NCBI RefSeq assembly: GCF_014851565.1
Contig: NZ_JACVAA010000001.1
Span: 310,001-374,000, forward strand
Origin: Pseudomonas sp. PDM15
Lineage (GTDB): Bacteria > Pseudomonadota > Gammaproteobacteria > Pseudomonadales > Pseudomonadaceae
Direction: 5' to 3'
DNA: 64,000 nucleotides
The notes under the pieces were generated by a model. It worked only from the letters and a program-made list of their open reading frames with translations. It was not told the origin of the DNA and did not search any database. A program made the position numbers and the translations under genes. How positions within the stretch are numbered: the first letter of the stretch is position 1; the number at the start of each line of letters is the position of its first letter. Positions 1 through 7,964 of this stretch are shown piece after piece.

Positions 1-620
1 AGGCTCAGGGCATCGACCTGTGGCAATAGCGCATCGAGCGGCAGGCGGTCGGCGCGGGCCGGCCGGCCGGGCAGTGCGCCATACAGCACGTGCATGCCCA
101 GGGCCTCGGCCAGGCGGGCGAAGGCACCGCCCAGCTCGCCGTGGCCGAGGATGCCGAGGGTCTTTCCCTCCAGTTCTATGATCGGGAAGTCGAGCAGACA
201 GAACTGGCTGGCGCGCTGCCAGGCGCCGTCACGGACCGCGGCCTGGTAATCCGGCAGGCGGGTGGCCAAGGCGAGTAGCAGCATCAATGCATGCTGCGCG
301 ACCGAGGCGGTGCCATAGCCTTGGCAGTTGGCGACCGTGATGCCACGGGCGCGGGCGGCGGCCAGGTCGACGTTGTTGGTGCCGGTGGCGGAAACCAGGA
401 TCAGCCTGAGCTCGGGGCAGGCGGCCAGGGTGTTGGCATCCAGGCGCACCTTGTTGCTGATCGCCACCTGGGCGCCCTGCAGGCGGTCGGCGGCCTGTTC
501 GCTGGTGGAGGCGTCGTGCAGGACCAGCTCGCCGAATACCTGGCGCAGCGGCGCCATGTCTAGATCGCCGAGATCGAGGGAGGCGTGATCGAGGAAGACC
601 GCGCGAGGGTTGTTGGTCAT
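1..620 (-). CDS. 2-hydroxyacid dehydrogenase, 5' part (cut by window edge)
   Basis: Reading leftward from an ATG at 618-620 gives 206 codons without a stop, running off the left edge, so only about the N-terminal two thirds are present. The frame shows the D-isomer-specific 2-hydroxyacid dehydrogenase layout: SATGTNNVD in the catalytic domain, GTASVAQHAL at the domain junction, and GILGHGELGG (GxGxxG) opening the NAD-binding Rossmann fold. These cytosolic enzymes reduce hydroxypyruvate, glyoxylate or related 2-keto acids with NAD(P)H. The style is closest to glycerate dehydrogenase/hydroxypyruvate reductase, but the substrate cannot be fixed because the catalytic His lies beyond the edge. The gene diverges from the LysE-type exporter across 80 bp. 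Confidence 0.85.
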   Translation of the reverse strand, partial: MTNNPRAVFLDHASLDLGDLDMAPLRQVFGELVLHDASTSEQAADRLQGAQVAISNKVRLDANTLAACPELRLILVSATGTNNVDLAAARARGITVANCQGYGTASVAQHALMLLLALATRLPDYQAAVRDGAWQRASQFCLLDFPIIELEGKTLGILGHGELGGAFARLAEALGMHVLYGALPGRPARADRLPLDALLPQVDALS

Positions 621-700
621 CGGCTGTACCTGTTGCGAATACGAAGGACTGGCGTAAGGTTGCCAGCCTATTGTCCTGATTCCCACTATTCGGAGGTCGC

Positions 701-1330
701 ATGTACTGGGCGGAGTTTTTGACCGTGGCGCTGATCCATCTGCTGGCCGTGGCCAGCCCGGGACCGGACTTCGCCATCGTCGTACGCGAGAGCGTGGCCT
801 ACGGTCGCCGTGCGGGCACCTGGACGGCGCTGGGCGTGGGCACCGGCATCTTCGTCCATGTGGCCTATTCGCTGCTCGGTATTGGCCTGATCGTGTCGCA
901 GTCCATCGTGCTGTTCAACGCGCTGAAGTGGCTGGCGGCGGCCTACCTGTTCTACATCGGCATCAAGGCCCTGCGGGCCAAACCGGCGGTGCCCGGCGCG
1001 CTTGACGTGGCGGCAGAGGCTGGCGAGCGCTCACCGCGCGGCGCCTTCATGACCGGCTTCGTGACCAATGGCCTGAATCCCAAGGCGACGCTGTTCTTCC
1101 TCTCGCTGTTCACCGTGGTGATCAATCCGCACACGCCGTTGGCGGTGCAGGCCGGCTACGGCGTGTACCTGGCGTTCGCCACGGCGATCTGGTTCTGCCT
1201 CGTGGCATTGCTGTTCAGCCAACGCCGGGTGCGCGCCGGTTTCGCGCGCATGGGCCACTGGTTCGACCGACTGATGGGGGCGGTGCTGGTGGGGCTGGGG
1301 ATCAAGCTGGCCTTTACCGAGTTGCGTTGA
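701..1330 (+). CDS. LysE/RhtB-family amino-acid exporter
   Basis: A 209-residue inner-membrane protein of the usual LysE/RhtB length. The N-terminus has the family signature, with ASPGPDFAIVVRESVAYGRRAG at residues 19-40, followed by hydrophobic segments around 41-70, 112-135, 145-170 and 185-205. LFFLSLFTVV after the conserved FxxGFVTNGLNPKA region is also typical. The family exports amino acids, homoserine lactones or similar small metabolites by proton antiport; the substrate cannot be predicted here. The start is set by a GGAGG at 692-696 just ahead of the ATG. The gene is monocistronic and ends at a strong terminator shared with the convergent thiolase gene. Confidence 0.9.
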   Translation: MYWAEFLTVALIHLLAVASPGPDFAIVVRESVAYGRRAGTWTALGVGTGIFVHVAYSLLGIGLIVSQSIVLFNALKWLAAAYLFYIGIKALRAKPAVPGALDVAAEAGERSPRGAFMTGFVTNGLNPKATLFFLSLFTVVINPHTPLAVQAGYGVYLAFATAIWFCLVALLFSQRRVRAGFARMGHWFDRLMGAVLVGLGIKLAFTELR

Positions 1331-1342
1331 TCAGCCGCCCAT

Positions 1343-1370
1343 AAAAAAGCCCCGCCTAGGCGGGGCTTTT
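1343..1370. terminator. Bidirectional Rho-independent terminator
   Basis: Stem AAAAGCCCCGCC / GGCGGGGCTTTT with a very short TA-centred loop, A-rich on the left and T-rich on the right. It lies between the convergent exporter and thiolase genes and can serve both. Confidence 0.9.
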
Positions 1371-1384
1371 CATTTGCGTACTAC

Positions 1385-2560
1385 TTACAGCAGTTCGATG
1401 GCCACCGCGGTGGCTTCGCCGCCGCCGATGCACAGCGAGGCGACGCCACGCTTGCCGCCCTTGTTGCGCAGGGCGTTGATCAGGGTGACGATCAGGCGCG
1501 AGCCGGTGGAGCCGACCGGGTGGCCCTGGGCGCAGGCGCCGCCGTAGACGTTGACCTTGGCGTGATCCAGGCCGTGCTCGCGCATGGCCAGCATGGTGAC
1601 CATGGCGAAGGCTTCGTTGATCTCGTAAAGATCGACGTCTTCCTTGCTCCAGCCGGTCTTCTTGAACAGGTTGCTCATGGCGCCGATCGGCGCGATGGTG
1701 AACTCGCTCGGGTCCTGGCTCTGGGTGGCGTGGGCGACGATCCTGGCCAGCGGCTTGAGGCCACGCTTGGCCGCTTCCTCGGCGGTCATCAGGACCAGGG
1801 CGCTGGCACCGTCGGAGATCGAGCTGGCGTTGGCGGCGGTGATGGTGCCGTCCTTCTTGAACGCCGGCTTGAGGCCGGGGATCTTGTCCAGGTTGGCGGT
1901 CAGCGGCTGCTCGTCGTCCTTCACCACGACTTCGCCCTTGCGGTTGGTGACGGTGACCGGAACGATCTCGCTGGCCAGCTCACCGCTCTGGATGGCGGCC
2001 TGGGCGCGTTTCAGCGACTCGATGGCATAGGCGTCCATCTCTTCACGGGTGATGCCGTACTTGTCGGCGGTCTCCTGGGCGAAAGAGCCCATCAGGCGAC
2101 CGGTGCGGGCGTCTTCCAGGCCGTCGAAGAACATGTGGTCCTTGATCTCGCCATGCCCCATGCGCAGGCCGCTGCGGGCCTTCTCGATGATGTACGGCGC
2201 GTTGGACATGCTTTCCATGCCGCCGGCGACCATCACCTGGTTGCTGCCGGCCTTGAGCGCGTCGAACGCCTGCATCACGGCCTTCATGCCGGAGCCGCAC
2301 AGCTTGTTGATGGTGGTGCAGCCGGTGGCGGACGGCAGGCCGGCGTTCAGCGAGGCCTGGCGGGCCGGGCCCTGCTTGAGGCCGGCGGGCAGTACGCAGC
2401 CCATGATCACTTCCTGTACGTCGGCGGGCTGGATACCGGCACGGGCCACGGCCTCCCGGATGGCGGCGGCCCCCAGATCCACGGCGGGGATGCTGGACAG
2501 GCTGCCCTGGAAGCCACCCATGGGGGTGCGGGCGCCGCTGACGATGACGATATCGGACAT
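1385..2560 (-). CDS. Acetyl-CoA C-acyltransferase (thiolase)
   Basis: A 391-residue thiolase of normal family length. The nucleophile is Cys88 in KLCGSGMKA. The second active-site region has NEAFA, His347 in CAQGHPVGSTG and Cys377 in LCIGGGEA. It catalyses condensation or cleavage of acetoacetyl-CoA or longer 3-ketoacyl-CoA in the cytosol. The GGACAQGHPVGSTG version of the His loop differs from the commoner GGAIALGHPLG, a variant I associate with acetyl-CoA acetyltransferases of the AtoB/ACAT2 kind. It is divergent from the acyl-CoA ligase at 2734, so the two may share a control region for fatty-acid use. An AtoB-type role is inferred; chain-length preference is unknown. A purine-rich RBS lies before the ATG at 2558-2560. 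Confidence 0.93.
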   Translation of the reverse strand: MSDIVIVSGARTPMGGFQGSLSSIPAVDLGAAAIREAVARAGIQPADVQEVIMGCVLPAGLKQGPARQASLNAGLPSATGCTTINKLCGSGMKAVMQAFDALKAGSNQVMVAGGMESMSNAPYIIEKARSGLRMGHGEIKDHMFFDGLEDARTGRLMGSFAQETADKYGITREEMDAYAIESLKRAQAAIQSGELASEIVPVTVTNRKGEVVVKDDEQPLTANLDKIPGLKPAFKKDGTITAANASSISDGASALVLMTAEEAAKRGLKPLARIVAHATQSQDPSEFTIAPIGAMSNLFKKTGWSKEDVDLYEINEAFAMVTMLAMREHGLDHAKVNVYGGACAQGHPVGSTGSRLIVTLINALRNKGGKRGVASLCIGGGEATAVAIELL

Positions 2561-2616
2561 CGGTATTACCTCTGGAGAGTGAAGCCGGGACGGCAGGTAT
2601 GAGTCGATTCTACTGC

Positions 2617-2642
2617 GTGACCAAAGATGGCCAAAGAGTCAC
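2617..2642. promoter_or_regulatory. Candidate operator between divergent thiolase and ligase genes
   Basis: The 173-bp divergent gap contains GTGAC (2617-2621) and GTCAC (2638-2642) as inverted arms. Inside them are two direct copies of CCAAAGA (2621-2627 and 2631-2637), spaced 10 bp or one helical turn. Nothing else in the gap is as ordered. No known regulator is matched; it lacks the GAAAC/GTTTC arms expected of a PsrA box. Confidence 0.3.
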
Positions 2643-2733
2643 CGGCAAAATCATCCTTTGGGTGGATTAAGCCAGTGGCAGAGCGGTTCTAGATTGTCGA
2701 CCAACAAAAAACGCAGAACAACAGGTTACCGCC

Positions 2734-4416
2734 ATGCTGCAGACCCGTGTCATTCCCCCGACAGAAAACGCCAACCAGGCCCCGCTGCTGATCAAGCGCC
2801 TGCTGCTCTCCGGCAGCCGCTACGAGAAGACCCGCGAGATCGTCTACCGCGACCAGCTGCGCTACAGCTATGCCACCTTTAATGAGCGGGTGGCGCGCCT
2901 GGCCAATGTGCTGAGCGATGCCGGGGTGGAGGCCGGTGACACCGTGGCGGTGATGGACTGGGACAGCCACCGTTATCTGGAGTGCATGTTTGCCATCCCA
3001 ATGATCGGCGCGGTGCTGCACACCATCAACATTCGCCTGTCGGCCGACCAGATCCTCTACACCATGAACCATGCCGAGGATAAGTTCGTGCTGGTCAACA
3101 GCGAGTTCGTGCCCCTGTACAAGGGCATCGAGAGCCAGCTGACCACGGTGGAGAAGACCATTCTGCTCACCGATGGCGCCGAGAAGACCGCCGAGCTGCC
3201 CAATCTGGTCGGCGAGTACGAGAATCTGCTGGCGGCCGCCAGCTCGAAGTACGACTTCCAGGATTTCGACGAGAACTCGGTGGCGACCACCTTCTACACC
3301 ACCGGTACCACCGGTAACCCCAAGGGCGTGTACTTCACCCACCGCCAGCTGGTGCTGCACACCCTGGCCGAAGCCAGCGTGCTAGGCAGCGTGGACAGCG
3401 TGCGCCTGCTCGGCACCAACGACGTGTACATGCCGATCACGCCGATGTTCCATGTGCATGCCTGGGGCATTCCCTACGCGGCCACCATGCTCGGCATCAA
3501 GCAGGTCTACCCGGGGCGCTACGATCCCGAACTGCTGGTGCAGCTGTGGCAGAAGGAAAAGGTCACCTTCTCCCACTGTGTGCCGACCATCCTGCAGATG
3601 GTGCTCAACGCTAAGGCAGGGCAGGGGCAGGACTTCGGCGGCTGGAAGATCATCATCGGCGGCAGCGCACTCAATCGCGCCCTGTACGAGGCGGCCAAGG
3701 CGCGTGGCATTCAGCTCACCGCGGCCTACGGCATGTCCGAGACCTGCCCGCTGATCTCCTGCGCCCACATCAACGAAGAGCTAAAGGCCGGCAGTGAGAG
3801 CGAGCAGATCACCTACCGCATCAAGGCCGGCGTCCCGGTGCCGCTGGTGGAGACCGCGTTGATGGGCCCGGACGGCCAGCTGTTACCGGCGGACGGCGAG
3901 ACCCAGGGCGAGCTGGTACTGCGCGCTCCGTGGCTGACCATGGGCTACTTCAACGAGCCGCAGAAGAGCGCAGAGCTGTGGGAACACGGCTGGCTGCACA
4001 CCGGTGACGTCGCCACCCTGGATGATCTCGGCTACATCGATATCCGCGACCGCATCAAGGACGTGATCAAGACCGGGGGAGAGTGGTTGTCGTCCCTGGA
4101 GCTGGAAGATCTCATCAGTCGTCATCCAGCCGTGCGCGAAGTCGCCGTGGTCGGTGTGCCCGATCCGCAATGGGGTGAGCGTCCCTTCGCCCTGCTGGTG
4201 TTGCGCGAGGGCCAGAGCCTGGATGCCAAGGGGCTCAAGGAACATCTCAAGCCGTTCGTGGAACAGGGCTGCATCAACAAGTGGGCGATACCCAGCCAGA
4301 TCGCACTTGTTACCGATATTCCCAAAACTAGTGTGGGCAAGCTGGATAAGAAGCGAATTCGTCTTGATATCGCTCAGTGGCAGGCGGCGGGGAGCGCATT
4401 CCTGTCTACGCTGTGA
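2734..4416 (+). CDS. Medium-chain acyl-CoA ligase, AlkK-like
   Basis: A 560-residue ANL-superfamily enzyme that adenylates a fatty acid and transfers it to CoA. The ATP-binding P-loop motif YTTGTTGNPKG is near residues 188-198. YGMSET (A5), the adenylate motif GWLHTGDVATLD and hinge region DRIKDVIKTGGEW follow, and the catalytic Lys is in KTSVGKLDKKRIR near the C-terminus. The N-terminal half resembles AlkK, the medium-chain ligase of the P. oleovorans alkane pathway, in HTINIRLSADQILYTMNHAEDK and the FHVHAWG region. There is no membrane segment. It stands just ahead of the DUF1302-DUF1329 pair on the same strand, though a 220-bp gap makes a separate promoter likely for them. The product would feed beta-oxidation. 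Exact chain length is inferred. Confidence 0.9.
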   Translation: MLQTRVIPPTENANQAPLLIKRLLLSGSRYEKTREIVYRDQLRYSYATFNERVARLANVLSDAGVEAGDTVAVMDWDSHRYLECMFAIPMIGAVLHTINIRLSADQILYTMNHAEDKFVLVNSEFVPLYKGIESQLTTVEKTILLTDGAEKTAELPNLVGEYENLLAAASSKYDFQDFDENSVATTFYTTGTTGNPKGVYFTHRQLVLHTLAEASVLGSVDSVRLLGTNDVYMPITPMFHVHAWGIPYAATMLGIKQVYPGRYDPELLVQLWQKEKVTFSHCVPTILQMVLNAKAGQGQDFGGWKIIIGGSALNRALYEAAKARGIQLTAAYGMSETCPLISCAHINEELKAGSESEQITYRIKAGVPVPLVETALMGPDGQLLPADGETQGELVLRAPWLTMGYFNEPQKSAELWEHGWLHTGDVATLDDLGYIDIRDRIKDVIKTGGEWLSSLELEDLISRHPAVREVAVVGVPDPQWGERPFALLVLREGQSLDAKGLKEHLKPFVEQGCINKWAIPSQIALVTDIPKTSVGKLDKKRIRLDIAQWQAAGSAFLSTL

Positions 4417-4519
4417 GCCCTGAGGGCGGGGCGCATTAGCCATTTTGTGCCCCATCCGAGCAAACGCTTGGCTTGTTAATTGCTGTCGCGTGATGAATCT
4501 GGCCGGCTCGCATTCGCGT

Positions 4520-4557
4520 GACCGGCCGGTCTAGAGAGGCCGGGGACTGGAAATCAC
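4520..4557 (+). promoter_or_regulatory. Candidate control region of the first DUF1302 gene
   Basis: The 220-bp gap 4417-4636 holds a perfect 12-bp palindrome, GACCGGCCGGTC (4520-4531). It also holds GGAAATCAC (4549-4557), ending 79 bp before the DUF1302 start. A similar GGAAGATCAC sits about 73 bp before the paralogous DUF1302 gene (50967-50976, minus strand). Since both loci carry a MalT-type regulator, this may be a shared target. The evidence is only positional and short. Confidence 0.3.
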
Positions 4558-4636
4558 ACTTTAGGGGGATCAAGCCCGGGGGGGTGGTAGCTATAGTCCG
4601 CGGCATCCATAACAAAAAACACATGGAGTAGCGTCG

Positions 4637-6439
4637 ATGACAACCACTAAACCGTTCTGGCGTATGGCCAAACTGCCTCTGGCAGTCAGCCTTGCCTCAA
4701 CCCTCGCTGCCCCGGCTTTCGGTGTCACCTTCAATATCGGTGAGATCGAGGGTCAGCTCGATTCCTCTCTGTCTGTTGGTGCCAGCTGGTCGGTGCGTGG
4801 CGCCGATCCGGATCTGGTCGGTGTTCGTAACGGCGGCGAAGCCTCTTCGCAAACCGGCGACGATGCCCGCTTGAATTTCAAGAAGGGTGAGACCTTCTCG
4901 AAAATCTTCAAGGGCCTCCACGACCTCGAGCTGAAGTATGGCGACACCGGTGTGTTCATCCGTGGCAAGTACTGGTATGACTTCGAGCTGAAGGATGAGC
5001 ATCGCCTGCTCTACGACATCGACGACAGCAACCGCAAAGAGGCTGCGCAGTCCTCCGGCGCCCAGATTCTCGACGCCTTCGTCTACCACAACTATGCCAT
5101 CGCCGATCAGCCGGGCTCTGTTCGTCTGGGTAAGCAGGTCGTGAGCTGGGGTGAAAGCACTTTCATTTTCAACTCGATCAACGCGATCAACCCGGTTGAC
5201 GCCGCTGCTTTCCGCCGCCCTGGAGCCGAGATCAAGGAAGGCCTGATCCCGGTCAACATGTTCTACGTCTCGCAGAGCCTGACTGACAACCTCTCGGCTG
5301 AAGCCTTCTACCAGATCGAGTGGGACCAGAGCGTTGCCGACAACTGCGGTACCTTCTTCTCCGTCGATGTGGTGCAGGATGGCTGCGTCGATCGTCTGGC
5401 CGCGCAGGGTTCCGACCTCCGGCCGCGCGATGTCAGCGGGACCCCGGCTACCAATCCGAACTACAACGACTATCGTTACCTGGGGCGCAAGGGTGACGAG
5501 GATGCACGTGACAGCGGGCAGTGGGGTGTGGCCTTGCGCTGGTTCTCCCCAGAGCTGAACGACACCGAGTTTGGCTTCTACACCATGAACTACCACAGCC
5601 GTACCCCGATCCTGTCATACGTGGCGGGCGACCCCGGCCTGTACGACTTGGAGAACCCGGTCACCGGCGAACTGAGCGGCAAGTATTACCTGGAATATCC
5701 GGAAGATATCCGTCTGCACGGCGTTAGCTTCTCGACCAACGTTGGCTCTACTGCCGTGTCCGGTGAGCTGAGCTACCGGCCGAACATGCCAATGCAACTC
5801 AACACCACTGACCTGACCGTTGCCTCGGTTGCTCAGGCTGGCCCGCTGATCTGGGATAACAGCCCAATCTATACCAGCGGTCATGCTGCTCAGGGTGCGG
5901 GTGAAACCATCAAGGGCTATGTGCGCAAGCCGATGACCCAGGCTCAGATGACTGTCACTCAGTTCGTTGACCAGGTCATGGGCGCCGAGCGTCTGACTCT
6001 GGTGGGCGAGGTAGGTTATACCCATGTGAGCAACCTGAGCGAAAACGAGTTGCGCTTTGGCCGCGCCCCGGAGTTCGGCAATGGTGAGATTCCGAATAAC
6101 TCCCTGTGCGAGGGACTGCTGAACGCCCCGAATCCGCAGAATTGTGATGGCAAGGGCTTCTTTACCAACACCTCCTGGGGCTACCGCGCTCGCGTCATCC
6201 TCGATTACAACGACGTGTTCGCCGGCATCAACCTGAAGCCGAACCTGTCCTGGTCCCATGATGTGGATGGCTACAGCCCGACTTTCACCGAAGGCAACAA
6301 GGCCATCAGCGTCGGTGTCGATGCTGAATACCAGAATACCTATACCGCCAGCCTGGCCTACACCGACTTCTTCGGTGGCGAATACAACACCAACACTGAC
6401 CGCGACTTCGTGGCGCTCAGCTTTGGCGTGAACTTCTAA
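4637..6439 (+). CDS. DUF1302 family outer-membrane protein (copy 1)
   Basis: A 600-residue exported protein. A signal peptide (about residues 1-29, ending APAFG) precedes VTFNIGEIEGQLDSSLSVGA, the characteristic DUF1302 opening. The body is rich in alternating polar/aromatic strands and the last residue is Phe (ALSFGVNF), as in BAM-assembled beta-barrels, so an outer-membrane barrel is inferred. The family's function is not established; pairs with DUF1329 occur beside fatty-acid and ester genes in Pseudomonas. The DUF1329 gene follows after 21 bp. Codon use favours GGT, CGT and GCT far more than the neighbours, which in Pseudomonas suggests high expression. It is strongly similar along its length to the protein at 48989-50893. 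GGAG at 4624-4627 supports the start. Confidence 0.9.
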   Translation: MTTTKPFWRMAKLPLAVSLASTLAAPAFGVTFNIGEIEGQLDSSLSVGASWSVRGADPDLVGVRNGGEASSQTGDDARLNFKKGETFSKIFKGLHDLELKYGDTGVFIRGKYWYDFELKDEHRLLYDIDDSNRKEAAQSSGAQILDAFVYHNYAIADQPGSVRLGKQVVSWGESTFIFNSINAINPVDAAAFRRPGAEIKEGLIPVNMFYVSQSLTDNLSAEAFYQIEWDQSVADNCGTFFSVDVVQDGCVDRLAAQGSDLRPRDVSGTPATNPNYNDYRYLGRKGDEDARDSGQWGVALRWFSPELNDTEFGFYTMNYHSRTPILSYVAGDPGLYDLENPVTGELSGKYYLEYPEDIRLHGVSFSTNVGSTAVSGELSYRPNMPMQLNTTDLTVASVAQAGPLIWDNSPIYTSGHAAQGAGETIKGYVRKPMTQAQMTVTQFVDQVMGAERLTLVGEVGYTHVSNLSENELRFGRAPEFGNGEIPNNSLCEGLLNAPNPQNCDGKGFFTNTSWGYRARVILDYNDVFAGINLKPNLSWSHDVDGYSPTFTEGNKAISVGVDAEYQNTYTASLAYTDFFGGEYNTNTDRDFVALSFGVNF

Positions 6440-6460
6440 GGTCGGGATCAATAGGAACGT

Positions 6461-7834
6461 ATGCACATGAAAGCAACAAAAAATCTGCTGCAATTCGGGG
6501 CTCTTGCCCTTTCCATGCTGGCCACCAGCGTAATGGCCGCCGTTTCCGCCGATGAGGCTGCCAAGTTGGGCACCACGCTGACCCCGCTGGGCGCCGAGAA
6601 GGCCGGTAATGCCGACGGTTCGATCCCAGAGTGGACCGGCGGTCTGCCGCAGAACGCCGGCACTGCCGATGGCCGCGGCTTCCTGTCCGATCCCTTCGCC
6701 AGTGAACAGCCGCTGTTCACCATCACCGCGCAGAACGTCGATCAGTACAAGGACAAGCTGACCCCTGGTCAGCAGGCCATGTTCAAGCGCTACCCGGATA
6801 GCTTCAAGATCCCGGTGTACCCGACCCATCGTTCCGCCACTGCGCCCCAGAGCGTACTGGACGACGTGAAGGCCAACGCCACTAACACCAAGCTGGTCGA
6901 GGGTGGTAACGGTCTGGAAAACTTCAAGACCGCCTATCCCTTCCCGATCCCGCAGAACGGCCTGGAAGCGATCTGGAACCAGATCACCCGCTATCGCGGT
7001 GGCAGCGTACGTCGTCTGGTGACCCAGGCTACTCCGCAGGCCAACGGTTCCTATAGCCTGGTGTACTTCCAGGATGAGTTCACCTTCCCGACCAGCCTGA
7101 CCGACTACGATCCGAGCAAGCCGAGCAACATCCTGTTCTACTTCAAGCAGCGTGTAACCGCTCCGGCGCGTCTGGCCGGTAACGTTCTGCTGGTCCATGA
7201 GACCCTGAACCAGGTGAAGGAGCCTCGTCTGGCCTGGCTGTACAACGCCGGTCAGCGTCGCGTGCGCCGTGCTCCGCAGGTGTCGTATGACGGCCCAGGT
7301 ACCGCCGCCGACGGTCTGCGTACTTCCGACAACTTCGACATGTACAACGGTGCTCCTGACCGTTACGACTGGAAGCTGAACGGCAAGAAGGAGATCTATA
7401 TTCCGTACAACTCCTACCGCATGGACTCGCCCAAACTGAAGTACGCCGACATCATCAAGGCCGGCCACCTGAACCCGGAGCACACTCGCTACGAGCTGCA
7501 CCGCGTCTGGCACGTGACCGGTACCCTGAAGGCCGGCGAGCGTCACATCTACGCCAAGCGTGATGTATTTATCGACGAGGACAGCTGGCAGGCCGCGGTC
7601 ATCGACCACTACGACGGTCGTGGTGCCCTGTGGCGTGTCGCCGAGGCTCATTCCCAGTACTACTACGACAAGCAAGTGCCGTGGTACACCGTGGAAACCC
7701 TGCACGACATCATCTCTGGTCGCTACCTGGCCCTTGGCATGAAGAACGAGGAGAAACAGTCCTACGACTTCAACTACAAGGCTGCCAGCACGGATTACAC
7801 CCCGGCAGCTCTGCGTCAGGCTGGCGTGCGTTAA
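6461..7834 (+). CDS. DUF1329 family periplasmic protein (copy 1)
   Basis: A 457-residue protein with a signal peptide (about 1-26, LATSVMAA), then the family hallmark KAGNADGSIPEWTGGLP near residues 47-63. DUF1329 members are thought to have a LolA/LppX-like lipoprotein-sorting fold, which binds lipid in a half-barrel; this is family knowledge, not visible here. There is no lipobox, so it should be soluble in the periplasm or loosely bound to the outer membrane. It lies 21 bp after the DUF1302 gene, shares that gene's GGT/CGT-rich codon use, and ends at a strong terminator, so the two form one transcription unit. The C-terminus TPAALRQAGVR is identical to that of copy 2. AGGA before the ATG at 6461 favours this start over the ATG two codons later. 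Confidence 0.9.
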   Translation: MHMKATKNLLQFGALALSMLATSVMAAVSADEAAKLGTTLTPLGAEKAGNADGSIPEWTGGLPQNAGTADGRGFLSDPFASEQPLFTITAQNVDQYKDKLTPGQQAMFKRYPDSFKIPVYPTHRSATAPQSVLDDVKANATNTKLVEGGNGLENFKTAYPFPIPQNGLEAIWNQITRYRGGSVRRLVTQATPQANGSYSLVYFQDEFTFPTSLTDYDPSKPSNILFYFKQRVTAPARLAGNVLLVHETLNQVKEPRLAWLYNAGQRRVRRAPQVSYDGPGTAADGLRTSDNFDMYNGAPDRYDWKLNGKKEIYIPYNSYRMDSPKLKYADIIKAGHLNPEHTRYELHRVWHVTGTLKAGERHIYAKRDVFIDEDSWQAAVIDHYDGRGALWRVAEAHSQYYYDKQVPWYTVETLHDIISGRYLALGMKNEEKQSYDFNYKAASTDYTPAALRQAGVR

Positions 7835-7851
7835 TCATCGCTCCACCCCTG

Positions 7852-7879
7852 AAAAAGCCGGCCTTGTGCCGGCTTTTTC
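7852..7879 (+). terminator. Rho-independent terminator after DUF1302-DUF1329
   Basis: Stem AAAAAGCCGG / CCGGCTTTTT with a 7-nt loop, followed by T-rich sequence. It closes the DUF1302-DUF1329 unit and separates it from the regulator gene. Confidence 0.9.
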
Positions 7880-7964
7880 TTTTTGTGGCGGACGGGGTGG
7901 GCTTCAAATGCGCGGCGCAAGGGGATAGGCTGCGGGCATTTCACGTCCAGCCCAGACCGCCTAA

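Noticed and set aside
5615-7705. 696-codon minus-strand open frame
   Set aside because: Antisense to DUF1302 and DUF1329 copy 1, spanning both genes and their gap; no homology recognised.
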